Shown piece by piece: positions 1 through 6,466 of a stretch of 9,965 nucleotides of DNA. Position numbers and translations under genes: made by a program. Below the pieces are notes generated by a model, which saw nothing but the letters and a program-made list of their open reading frames with translations, searched no databases and was not told the origin of the DNA. The stretch is from a bacterium (GTDB lineage Bacteria > Chloroflexota > Dormibacteria > UBA8260 > Bog-877). Every line of letters begins with the position of its first letter. The first letter of the stretch is position 1. The stretch covers positions 1 through 9,965 of the forward strand of contig JAJYWM010000401.1 of assembly GCA_021791455.1 (NCBI GenBank), in the 5' to 3' direction.

Positions 1-40
1 ACTCCCGGCCGCAGTTGGCGCAGCGTCGCATCCAGGGCAT
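1..40 (-). CDS. N-terminal fragment of a CxxC (zinc-ribbon-like) protein, cut by the window edge
   Basis: Only the first 13 codons are visible, on the minus strand from ATG at 40. They read MPWMRRCANCGRE, with a CANC (CxxC) knuckle typical of zinc ribbons. The start is well supported: a perfect AGGAGG lies at 48-53 (plus-strand coordinates), 7 nt before the ATG. A perfect TATAAT hexamer on the same strand lies at 75-80, though no good -35 is seen. The product cannot be named because the rest of the gene is outside the window. It is transcribed divergently from the tRNA. Confidence 0.6.
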   Translation of the reverse strand, partial: MPWMRRCANCGRE

Positions 41-74
41 GGCCGGGCCTCCTCAGCTTCGGTGTCCGGGGGTG

Positions 75-80
75 ATTATA
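75..80 (-). promoter_or_regulatory. -10 box for the left-edge minus-strand gene
   Basis: Reverse complement reads TATAAT, a perfect -10 hexamer, 35 nt upstream of the ATG at 40 and upstream of its AGGAGG ribosome binding site. The expected -35 position (about 98-103, CTCGGT) matches poorly, so this is a moderate call. Confidence 0.4.
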
Positions 81-108
81 GGTGTTTTGTTATGCTCACC
101 GAGTTCGG

Positions 109-185
109 CGGGGAGTGGCGCAGATGGTTAGCGCACCAGTCTGGGGGACTGGGGGTCGCAGGTTCGAGTCCTGTCTCCCCGACCA
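109..185 (+). tRNA. tRNA-Pro, anticodon GGG
   Basis: The full cloverleaf can be folded by hand. Acceptor 109-115 (CGGGGAG) pairs perfectly with 175-181 (CTCCCCG). The D stem is GCGC/GCGC (118-121 with 131-134). The anticodon stem CCAGT/ACTGG (136-140 with 148-152) encloses loop CTGGGGG, placing anticodon GGG at 143-145, which reads proline codon CCC. The T stem GCAGG/CCTGT (158-162 with 170-174) has one G-U pair and loop TTCGAGT. Discriminator A182 is followed by an encoded CCA (183-185). The C1:G72 pair with A73 fits bacterial tRNA-Pro identity. The 3' end lies about 155 nt before a tyrosine recombinase gene, so it is a candidate attachment site. Confidence 0.97.
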
Positions 186-225
186 CTAACAAATTAAGCC
201 CATCTTTAAGAGGGTTTTGAGCAGC

Positions 226-254
226 TTGACAGGAGCTTCGAGGCCTCCTAAACT
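226..254 (+). promoter_or_regulatory. Sigma-70-type promoter for the integrase
   Basis: A perfect -35 hexamer TTGACA (226-231) is followed by a 17-nt spacer and TAAACT (249-254, 4 of 6 matches to TATAAT). It predicts a transcript start near 260, in the leader of the recombinase gene and just after the tRNA. The leader then holds a hairpin at 277-294 (TGGGG paired with CCCCA plus CC/GG, with one bulged A). There is no U tract after the hairpin, so it is more likely a leader structure than a terminator. Confidence 0.55.
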
Positions 255-339
255 ACCTGCAAATGCGGCAAGACTGTGGGGCCATAGGACCCCAATCGTG
301 TGAGGAGAGCTGACGGATTCGATCTCACGAGCCCCACGA

Positions 340-1314
340 ATGGGGCCGGGGCACCAGCTGGAGGTCGTGCCTGAGGCGCCGGCGGACCCCCTCAGGCGGC
401 TAGTCGAGGACTACCTGCGCTCCTGCCGTGCTCGGGGATTGGCCCCCAAGACGGTCGATTCGGCCTACGCCTTCCCGCTCCGGAGCGTTTTCCTTCCCTG
501 GGCCGCTCGAGCAGGCCTGGACCGCCTCGAGTCAATTACACCGCGAGCGTTGGAGACCCTCGCCGCCGAACTGCTTGACCCCGAGCGCGTTCAGGGGCGT
601 GGACCACTCTCCCGCTACACGGTTCACGGCTATCTACGGGCGGTCAATCAGTGTTTGCGCTGGGGACGTCAGGAGGGAGAGCCGGTTCCAGACCGGGCTG
701 CGGCACCCCTCCCCTCGCGGCCCAAGGGCCTGCCCCAGGTCCTCGACCGTGCGGACATCGAGCGCCTTGAACACCTAGCCTCTACCGAGCGAGATCGCCT
801 CCTCGTGCGGATCCTCGCCGATACGGGCATTCGGGTCGGCGAGTTGGTGGGCCTGCGATGCGATGACCTACTGGTGCGCACCAGGGGTTCTTTTATCCTT
901 GTCCGCGGCAAGGGAGACCGCGACCGCCACGTTCCAATCCGGCCCGAACTGGCCCGGCGACTCCAGCGATACATCGAACGAACCCGTCCCTCTAAGGATG
1001 CTGGCGACCCGGACCGGATATTCCTCGCCCTCCGCCGCGACCGGCGGACAGGCGCTTTTGAGGCGCTCAACTCGAATGCCGTCGGTCACATCGTCCGGGA
1101 TCTCGGTCGCCGGGCCGGACTCCGCCAGACCGTGCATCCCCACCTGTTCCGGCATAGCTTCGTGACTTGGGCCCTGCGGCGGGGCATAAACCCCGTGCAG
1201 GTGGCCGAGATCGTCGGCCATACGTCTCTCTCCATGATCCAGCGGGTCTACTCCCACCTCACCCCTCAGGACGCCCACGACGCCCTGATCGCCGCCCTGC
1301 TCAAGGACCCGTAA
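340..1314 (+). CDS. Tyrosine recombinase / phage-type integrase (XerC/D-like)
   Basis: This is a site-specific DNA recombinase that cuts and rejoins DNA through a covalent 3'-phosphotyrosine. The 324-residue protein has an N-terminal SAM-like core-binding domain (about 15-115) and a C-terminal catalytic domain (about 135-320). All catalytic residues are visible: Arg165 (TGIRVGEL), Lys191 (VRGKGD), His268 and Arg271 (HPHLFRH), His294 (IVGHTS) and the nucleophile Tyr304 (RVYSHLT). Length is normal for the family and the frame is intact, so it should be active. The start is uncertain: ATG 340 lies 32 nt after an AGGAG (303-307), and GTG 367 is a possible alternative. The tRNA-Pro just upstream and the decayed mobile-element genes downstream favour an element integrase over a chromosomal Xer protein. 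Confidence 0.92.
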   Translation: MGPGHQLEVVPEAPADPLRRLVEDYLRSCRARGLAPKTVDSAYAFPLRSVFLPWAARAGLDRLESITPRALETLAAELLDPERVQGRGPLSRYTVHGYLRAVNQCLRWGRQEGEPVPDRAAAPLPSRPKGLPQVLDRADIERLEHLASTERDRLLVRILADTGIRVGELVGLRCDDLLVRTRGSFILVRGKGDRDRHVPIRPELARRLQRYIERTRPSKDAGDPDRIFLALRRDRRTGAFEALNSNAVGHIVRDLGRRAGLRQTVHPHLFRHSFVTWALRRGINPVQVAEIVGHTSLSMIQRVYSHLTPQDAHDALIAALLKDP

Positions 1315-1688
1315 GTGCGGGCCCCGGCTCCAACTGGACAGCAGTCGGGCCTCCGACCACCCTCTGCGGAATTGTCGTGCCCCTCGGTGGTGCACCTCAG
1401 CAGTTCGGCATCGATCACGAGAGGGTGGAGCCCGCGCTGGGGGTCGAGAGTTCTCCGCTAGCTCGGGGCGCACGCCACGGCAAGGCCGGGGGCCAATTTG
1501 ACACGCTTCTGCGGTCTGTCCTCGCGCCTGGCGCAGCCAATCCGACAGAGGCTGTCGCCCGAGCGGGTCGGCACTACCTTGAACTCGAACCGGCCCCCCG
1601 GCGAACTCGGGAGTGTATTTTGCCACCACTGTGAGACAGGGACTGGTGGTGGGATGGAGACCTTGCCGGACCACCTGGCGGGGAGCAG
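1315..1688. other. Unassigned stretch after the integrase
   Basis: I recognise no gene in these 374 nt. Open frames on both strands read as low-complexity Arg/Pro/Gly-rich shadows with no family motif. On the minus strand GGTTCGAGT (within 1576-1590) matches part of the tRNA T arm, but the flanks do not fold as a tRNA. It is probably eroded mobile-element DNA. Confidence 0.4.
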
Positions 1689-1694
1689 CTAGCG
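1680..1694 (+). repeat. 15-bp direct repeat, copy 1
   Basis: GGGGAGCAGCTAGCG is identical to 3226-3240. This copy spans the TAG stop (1689-1691, minus strand) of the FtsK-like remnant. The two copies lie 1,546 nt apart and bracket all three gene remnants. Confidence 0.6.
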
Positions 1695-2360
1695 GCGCTC
1701 CTCCCGGGAGCAGTCCACCGCCTGGAACTCCTCCATGGTCTCCTCCTGCCAGGTGGCCCTTCCGGGATGGGGCGGGGGGACGGCGGCCCGGACCCGGAAG
1801 GCCACTGTGCTCTGGAGGTTGACCTTCAGCTGCCCCGGCACCGCCTCGGCATCCGGACGCTGGCCGCACCGGACGAGGTGGACCCCCACCGACCGCCCCA
1901 GCCTGGCGGTTTCCCCGAGCCGCCAGCTCGCCGCCTCCTGGGCGGCGCGGGCGGCCCGGTCGCCGACCAGGTCGCGGCAGGTGAGTTCCGCCACCTCGTC
2001 CAACACGACCAGCAGCCGGGGCCAGCTGGGCGGTGCAGCCGCCCTCTCCAGCGAAGCACCCTCGCGCGCCTCCCGGAGCAGCCGGTCCAGCTCCGACCGG
2101 ACCCGCTCCAGGGTCTCCGCCGCAGCCAGAGGGTAGCCGGCGTGAGGGAGGTAGCCCGAGTGGGCCAGCTCCACAGCGCACTTGGGGTCGATGAGGCCGA
2201 GCCGGAGGTCCTCTGGTCGGTGCTCCCGGCTAAGGAAGGTGATGGCCTGGCAGACGAAGACTCGCTTGCCACGTCCGGTCATCCAACCCACAGTGAGGTG
2301 CAGGCAGGAGTCCACGGCCACCCAGATGGCCCCCGTCTTCCTCTGCAGGGGCCGATCAGG
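1689..2360 (-). pseudogene. FtsK/SpoIIIE (TraB-like) DNA translocase, C-terminal remnant
   Basis: FtsK/TraB proteins are hexameric ATPases that pump double-stranded DNA. In actinobacterial-type integrative elements they drive conjugal transfer. The minus frame shows the motor-domain order: a P-loop region, RPEDLRLGLIDPK, Walker B LLVVLDEVAEL (Asp near nt 2000), and GVHLVRCGQRPDAEAVPGQL, which matches the family's GIHLxLATQRP element, then PPHPGRATWQ near the end. Decay is visible. The Walker A reads WMTGRGKR where the family has GTTGSGKS, so the Ser/Thr that binds Mg is Arg. Roughly 15-20 residues usually found between AFRV and the PPxPGRA tail are missing. The frame stays open upstream to 2969, but that part lies antisense to a recognisable methyltransferase and lacks FtsK similarity, so I end the homology near 2360. 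A divergent live gene is less likely. Confidence 0.7.
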
Positions 2361-2363
2361 AAC

Positions 2364-2875
2364 CTCCCTTACCTGGTTGAGGCTGACGTCTGCCGACCGC
2401 CATCGAATTTCTTTGGACGATTTGACCTCGCCTACGCCACGCTCACTGTGCTGTGCTGGATCTTTAACATCGAGGCCTAGATGACGGCGGTCCAACACCT
2501 GCTGCCGAGCGGCGACAGCCTGGTACTGGCCGAGATGCATCCCCTCCAGGCGATGATCGACACCACCCTCTGTGTCTGGACTTGCCGTGCTGCCTCGAGG
2601 GGCAGCATGTGTTTGACAGCTCAAGCAGCTACAGCGACCGCGGCTCCGAGATCCAGGCGGCCAAGGCGGTCCAGTACGCCGACAGCATGGGCCAGGAAAT
2701 CGCCGCCGCGATCGACGCGGGGCTCGCGGTGCGCTGGCTCGCGAAGTGCCCGCGCGCGCCGCGAGACCGCCGAGGCGACGGCGCTGGCCCAGAGGTGGAT
2801 GGGCTGTGTCCGCTCCGTCTCGGCGTCGACACCGTCCCAATGCCGTTGGGCCTGGTGACCGAGCGCCACGCCTGA
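2364..2875 (+). pseudogene. Class I SAM-dependent methyltransferase, C-terminal half, broken by a stop and a frameshift
   Basis: Translated pieces line up with the second half of a SAM methyltransferase. They are LVEADV (acidic post-I loop), GRFDLAYATLTVLCW (motif II strand), LLPSGDSLVLAEMHPLQAMID (the family's LLxPGGxxxLxEMHPxxxMxD), then DSSSSYSD and VQYADSMGQEIAAAIDAGL (the family's YxHSLGEIVTALIDAGL), and a tail ending at TGA 2873-2875. Two lesions are seen. An in-frame TAG at 2478-2480 stands where Trp is expected (TGG to TAG). A one-base frame change at about 2571-2576 moves the reading from frame 2481 to frame 2582. The N-terminal half with the SAM-binding glycine motif is absent, because the fragment abuts the FtsK remnant at about 2360. 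Substrate is unknown. Confidence 0.75.
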
Positions 2876-2929
2876 GCCCTTCACTCCCAGAGACCAGCAC
2901 GGGCCGATTCCTCTGGTCCTGGCCTTCGG

Positions 2930-3034
2930 CTTCGCCGCCGTCGCCATCTGGTTGAAGCGCCAGTTCCAAGCAGTCCGACCCACCCGGCGAGGCACCCGGT
3001 CCAGGGCTTCGATGAAGTGAGCCCGGTTCTCCTG
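2930..3034 (-). pseudogene. Short transposase (DDE/integrase-core) fragment
   Basis: On the minus strand a stretch reading QENRAHFIEALDRVPRRVGR, continuing TAWNWRFNQMAT, resembles a segment of IS21/Mu-like integrase-core transposases, where I recall motifs such as ALDxVPRRVGRTLWNWRFDxMAT. Codon third positions are strongly G/C only over this stretch, as in a former coding region. Sequence on both sides loses the resemblance, and no terminal inverted repeats are seen, so only a relic remains. The family assignment rests on memory of the motif and should be treated as tentative. Confidence 0.45.
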
Positions 3035-3639
3035 GGCTGCGGACTCCCGCGGGCCTTCCCCGAGTGCGCCTACGCCCCTATCAGCAGATGCGCTCTTCCT
3101 CCCCGTGGGGTCCTCGACAGCTGAGCCCTTTGCCATGCGACATGTTCTCCCGGCGGGTGTTCGATCTCACTGGTGGGCTGGGACCAGCCCTTGGCACACC
3201 CCTAGCGCGCAGGTCGCGGTTCCCCGGGGAGCAGCTAGCGATTGCAGCTCACGTGGGTCAGCCGGTGCCCCAGCTATCGCACCTGTCCAGCAACGTGGTC
3301 GTCCTTAGGTGCGGGTCTTCCCGCGGCCGCGCGCACGTCCCTCTCGTACTCGTCGGACAGGGCCTCCAGTTGGCGGCGTGCCCCGTCTGCAACGCCACAC
3401 TTCCACGACATACTCCAGTGCCAGCATTGGGAGCGACTCCGCGCTCATGCGGGTATCGTCCTACCCTCAGCGTGCGGGGGGCCCTTCCCATTCGTCAGCC
3501 TGTCGGAAGCCGTCTCCGTCGCCTGCCTCACCTGTTCAGGTTCACTGATCACCTGTGGTCCCTGTCAACGATCGCGGTAAGTCGGGCACTCCTTCGTCGG
3601 CGCTCCGTGGAAGTCAGTACCGCAGAGCGAGCTTTCGAC
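3035..3639. other. Unassigned stretch with a possible broken small gene
   Basis: No intact gene is convincing here. On the minus strand, ATG 3448 opens MSAESLPMLALEYVVEVW. In the frame shifted by one base, 3410-3268 reads a coiled-coil-like EALSDEYERDVRAAAG with coding-like G/C third positions and ends at TAG 3268-3270. Together they could be one small protein split by a frameshift near 3390-3400. I do not recognise the family. The long plus-strand frame at 3064-3903 is Arg/Leu/Pro-rich, runs antisense to the DUF2180 gene and has no motif. Confidence 0.3.
3226..3240 (+). repeat. 15-bp direct repeat, copy 2
   Basis: GGGGAGCAGCTAGCG, identical to 1680-1694. Flanking bases differ (CCC before this copy, GGC before the other), so the identity stops at 15 nt. 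Confidence 0.6.
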
Positions 3640-3837
3640 CTAGCTGTCCACCGGCCAGTCGGCATGACACTGAGGGCACAAGATCACGAAGTGCTGCCTC
3701 CCGCCACCGGCCATACCCAAAGGCTCCGTGATGCGGCGCTGCTGCGCGTGCTCAAGGCACACACCGGCGCCACAGTCGTGACACGTCGCCACGGCCTCTC
3801 GGTCAGTCCCGTGCTTCGCGTGATCCATGCACTTCAT
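3640..3837 (-). CDS. DUF2180-like small Cys/His-rich (zinc-binding) protein
   Basis: This is a 65-residue protein opening MKCMDHAKHGTDREAVATCH. It has a run of metal-ligand residues: C3, H6, C19, H20, C23, C28, H31, then CPQCH near residues 54-58. The opening MKCxxHxxxG, the CHDCGAGVCLEH core and the C-terminal CPxC pair match the DUF2180 family as I recall it. The function of that family is unknown. The start is chosen because GGAGG lies about 6 nt upstream of ATG 3837; an upstream in-frame extension to 3888 would pass through the leader hairpin. The gene lies 289 nt downstream of the MFS permease on the same strand, and its own leader suggests separate control. Zinc binding is inferred from the cysteines. 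Confidence 0.82.
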   Translation of the reverse strand: MKCMDHAKHGTDREAVATCHDCGAGVCLEHAQQRRITEPLGMAGGGRQHFVILCPQCHADWPVDS

Positions 3838-3861
3838 CGGCCGCCTCCTTGCTCTTGCCTC

Positions 3862-3881
3862 GGCCGGACTGAGGTCCGGCC
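3862..3881 (-). promoter_or_regulatory. Perfect hairpin in the leader of the DUF2180-like gene
   Basis: GGCCGGAC (3862-3869), loop TGAG, GTCCGGCC (3874-3881): an 8-bp perfect stem with a 4-nt loop, 24 nt upstream of the ATG at 3837. No U tract follows on either strand, so it is more likely an operator or leader structure than an intrinsic terminator. Confidence 0.4.
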
Positions 3882-4126
3882 TGCCCAATCACGAAATCGA
3901 TAGCTGCCAAGCTCCCGATGGCCCCGGCGGCGGTAATCCCAGTTCGCTGGGTGCAGCCGCAGTGGCGCGAGCCGAGTTCGGAGAGCAGGCACCAACAGCA
4001 CTCGGATCCCCGCGGTGCGGCCGAATCACCTTGCCAGGTGCGGACCCGACCACCCGGTGCAGATCTCGGCACCTCCACCGCACTTGCAGCCAATGGCGGG
4101 CCGGTTTCATCCGAACCCTCGGGGCG

Positions 4127-5494
4127 TCATGGCTCTTGAGCGGTCGACGAGTTGCTGCGCTGTCCATAGATCCACTCCGGGTGCGCATTCCAGGCCGGGG
4201 GTGTGACGCGAAAGTGCGGGTCTGTTTCCCGCATGAAGGCCACCACCAAGAGGCCGGAGATGCCCATGAGGACCGAAATGGTCCAGAACGCCGCCGCAAG
4301 ACCGAAGATGGCGGCGACGCCACCCAACACCATTGGACCCACGGCGTACCCGCCATCACGCCAGAGGCGATAGACACCGAGGGCGCCACCACGCCAGGTC
4401 GGGTCAGCCACGTCCCCCACCGCGGAGATGAGGTTGGGGTACACCAGGGCCATGCCGATCCCCATGACCGCTGCGTCCATGAGCCACGCCGCCAGACCAG
4501 ACGTGACTTGTGTCAATACCACCCCTGCCCCGACGCCGAAGATACCGGTGGCGATGGGCAGGCGCCGGCCGATCTTGTCCGCGAGAGCCCCGGTCGCTAC
4601 CTGACCCACGCCCCACACCCAGGCATAGACCCCTACCAGCAGGCCTACCTGAAGCAAGCTGAGCCCCCGATCCAGGAAGTACAGGGGGAAGAATCCGATC
4701 ACCAGACTGTCCGCAAACTTGTTGAGGAACCCGCCCCAGCAGACGGTGAGCATGCTGCGGTCCCGCCAGCTCATGTAGGCAGCCAGTCGCCACAGTCCCG
4801 GGGCCGGGCGCACTTCGGAGCCGCCGAGCCCAGGGGGCGCCGGAGGACCACCTCCGGTGGACGAGCCTCCTTCCGCCCGGGCAAAGTGGATGGTTTCCCG
4901 GGTTGGCCAGATGGTAAGCACAGCTCCGAGGGCGATGACGCCCAGGGCCAGGAGATATGGGGCGGGGCGCAGGCCGAAGGACGTCACCAGAAGCCCAGCC
5001 ACGAAGCCGCCGACCCCCACACCCACATAACCCGTCGCCTCGTTGATGCCCACAGCAACTCCACGATGGACGGGACCGACGAGGTCGATCATCGACGTCA
5101 CGGACATGGTCCAGGTGAGGGCCTGATTCACCCCCAGGAAGAGATTGGCCACTAACACCCAGACCCAGTTCTGGGCGAATATGATCAGCACCGCGTAGGG
5201 GACGGCGAAGGCCCAGCCGGCCAGCAGGAGAATCCGGCGCCCCCGGCGGTCCGACAGGTGCCCTGCCACGAGATTCATGGTCGCCTTCACCAGCCCGAAG
5301 GCCGAGATGAAGGACACGGTGTACAGCACCGAGGTGACCCCGAAGGCGTGCTCCGCCAGGGGGGGAAGGGCGACCCTCTCAACCCCAATGGTCGCTCCAA
5401 CCAGAAGGGTCAAGAGCGCCAGGACCGAGAACTGGAACCAGTTCTGGAGGAGTCCGTGCACGGGGCGCACTATTTCGCCCCCGGCCGTGCTCAC
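4127..5494 (-). CDS. Major facilitator superfamily permease
   Basis: This is a 455-residue inner-membrane secondary transporter with about 12 hydrophobic segments in two halves. MFS motif A appears in both halves, GHLSDRRGRR (78-87) and GALADKIGRR (302-311). A Gly/Pro-rich cytoplasmic linker (about 205-235) joins them. The start is GTG 5494: GGAGGT lies 10 nt upstream, and translation further upstream in this frame is a shadow of the regulator gene's other strand. Substrate cannot be read from sequence. Its position 82 nt behind an ArsR-rhodanese regulator on the same strand suggests cotranscription and a role in moving a sulfur compound or a toxic thiol/metalloid product. Two hairpins in the gap may modulate its expression. 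Confidence 0.92.
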   Translation of the reverse strand: MSTAGGEIVRPVHGLLQNWFQFSVLALLTLLVGATIGVERVALPPLAEHAFGVTSVLYTVSFISAFGLVKATMNLVAGHLSDRRGRRILLLAGWAFAVPYAVLIIFAQNWVWVLVANLFLGVNQALTWTMSVTSMIDLVGPVHRGVAVGINEATGYVGVGVGGFVAGLLVTSFGLRPAPYLLALGVIALGAVLTIWPTRETIHFARAEGGSSTGGGPPAPPGLGGSEVRPAPGLWRLAAYMSWRDRSMLTVCWGGFLNKFADSLVIGFFPLYFLDRGLSLLQVGLLVGVYAWVWGVGQVATGALADKIGRRLPIATGIFGVGAGVVLTQVTSGLAAWLMDAAVMGIGMALVYPNLISAVGDVADPTWRGGALGVYRLWRDGGYAVGPMVLGGVAAIFGLAAAFWTISVLMGISGLLVVAFMRETDPHFRVTPPAWNAHPEWIYGQRSNSSTAQEP

Positions 5495-5517
5495 CCTAAC
5501 TTGCACCTCCGCCGAGC

Positions 5518-5533
5518 CGGGATGTTGATCCCG
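5518..5533 (-). promoter_or_regulatory. Hairpin just upstream of the permease ribosome binding site
   Basis: CGGGAT (5518-5523), loop of 4, ATCCCG (5528-5533). A second stem upstream, at about 5543-5562, pairs CCCGC(C)AGG with CCTGCGGG around a 3-nt loop with one bulge. Both lie in the 82-nt gap between the second ArsR-rhodanese gene and the permease. Neither has a U tract, so leaky attenuation or mRNA processing is possible but not shown. Confidence 0.35.
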
Positions 5534-5576
5534 ACCTGAGGACCCGCAGGGAGCCTGGCGGGACTCGCTGGCCCAA

Positions 5577-6242
5577 TCAAGCCGCTCCGACCTGCACCGG
5601 CCGCCCGGCGAGGTTCCACTCCGGGTAGCCGGCCTCCATCCGTCGGGCCCTGAAACCGGCCGCTCGGAGACGCTGGAGGGCCTCGGTGGCGAAGGTGCAG
5701 AAAGGTCCCCGGCAGTAGGCGACGATCTCGCGGTCCCGGGGCAAGTCGGCAAGACGCGACTCCAACTCCTCCAGAGGGAGTGAGATCGAGCCGGCAATGT
5801 GCCCAGCCGCAAATTCGAGCCTTGGGCGGACATCCAGCAGGACGACCTGGTCAGAGGCGAGTCCCCGCTCCACTTCGGCCTGCTCGACCAGATCCGACTT
5901 CTCTGATGGTTCCAGAGCTCCCTCAGCAACCCGTACCACTTCGGGTATCCGCTGCGCCGCCGCGTCTCGGAGCCCCATCCAAAGCCTTGCCACCCCTGGG
6001 TCCGCGAGCGCGTACCTGACCTGAACCCCCTCCCGACGTCTTTGGACCAGGTGAGCCCGGTGGAGGATCTGGAGGTGTTGCGAGGCGTTGGCCAGGCTCA
6101 GGCGCGCCTCCACCGCCAGCTCGTCGACGTTGCGCTCACCCTGGCAGAGCAGGTCGATGATCTCCAGCCGGTGGCCGTTAGCGAGCGCCTGCCCTACCCT
6201 TGCCAGTTCCTCGTAGAGTTGATCCTTGCTTAATCCATTCAT
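5577..6242 (-). CDS. ArsR-family regulator fused to a rhodanese domain (paralogue 2)
   Basis: This is a 221-residue cytosolic transcription factor, probably sensing reactive sulfur. Residues about 8-95 form an ArsR winged helix, with recognition region LANASQHLQILHRAHLV (50-66) and wing REGVQVRYAL. Residues about 128-218 form a rhodanese domain with LLDVRPRLEFAAGHI and the active-site loop YCRGPFC (Cys177, Cys182), then YPEWNLAGRPV. Rhodanese active-site cysteines carry persulfides; ArsR regulators usually repress and leave DNA on ligand binding. ATG 6242 gives the usual short lead before LYEELARVG, but no Shine-Dalgarno sequence sits at normal spacing (a GGGAGG lies about 24 nt upstream). 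The permease follows 82 nt downstream and is the likely target. Confidence 0.92.
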   Translation of the reverse strand: MNGLSKDQLYEELARVGQALANGHRLEIIDLLCQGERNVDELAVEARLSLANASQHLQILHRAHLVQRRREGVQVRYALADPGVARLWMGLRDAAAQRIPEVVRVAEGALEPSEKSDLVEQAEVERGLASDQVVLLDVRPRLEFAAGHIAGSISLPLEELESRLADLPRDREIVAYCRGPFCTFATEALQRLRAAGFRARRMEAGYPEWNLAGRPVQVGAA

Positions 6243-6377
6243 CGCTTGAGCAGTCTAGCACTATCGCACCTCCCGGATCGCGGACGCACGTCACCCGCAC
6301 CGGAAGCCAGGTGGTGCTGAGACCGATCGGCTCGGCCCTGCGGAGGCCAGCACGACCGCCGGAGCCAGTGGTCGAGC

Positions 6378-6400
6378 CGACGCCGCCGCGTCGCTTTTAC
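6378..6400 (+). terminator. Terminator-like hairpin reading on the plus strand
   Basis: CGACGC (6378-6383), loop CGCC, GCGTCG (6388-6393), then CTTTTAC. The stem is perfect and a short T run follows on the plus strand, yet no plus-strand gene lies upstream. It sits in the 224-nt gap (6243-6466) between the flavoprotein and the second regulator, where I see no gene. It may stop antisense transcription or be chance. Confidence 0.3.
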
Positions 6401-6466
6401 TGACGGTGGAGCGGCTCCCAGCTTCAGAGATGGGGCGGCGGATAGCCTCCCCGGCTTTGGAGCCTC

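Noticed and set aside
1574..1592. tRNA T-arm-like GGTTCGAGT on the minus strand, considered as a second attachment copy or tRNA fragment
   Set aside because: Only 9 bases match tRNA-Pro, and the flanks neither pair as a T stem nor continue the match.
868..2181. Long minus-strand open frame of 437 codons
   Set aside because: It is antisense to the intact integrase and to the FtsK remnant's other frame, has a Gly/Pro/Arg-rich translation and shows no family motif.
3064..3903. Plus-strand open frame of 279 codons
   Set aside because: No motif, Arg/Pro-rich, and antisense to the well-supported DUF2180-like gene with its Shine-Dalgarno sequence.
3803..4093. Minus-strand open frame with a Cys-rich stretch and a short hydrophobic run, upstream of the DUF2180-like gene
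   Set aside because: The start is TTG without a ribosome binding site, it overlaps the DUF2180-like gene by 35 nt, and no family is recognisable. A real small gene cannot be excluded.
3827..5155. Plus-strand open frame of 442 codons
   Set aside because: It is antisense to the MFS permease, whose membrane helices and motif A repeats are clear. The His/Pro/Gly-rich translation is a shadow.
5495..5929. Upstream in-frame extension of the permease to 5929
   Set aside because: It covers the second regulator in another frame and is Ser/Arg/Pro-rich. GTG 5494 has a proper ribosome binding site and directly precedes the first membrane helix.
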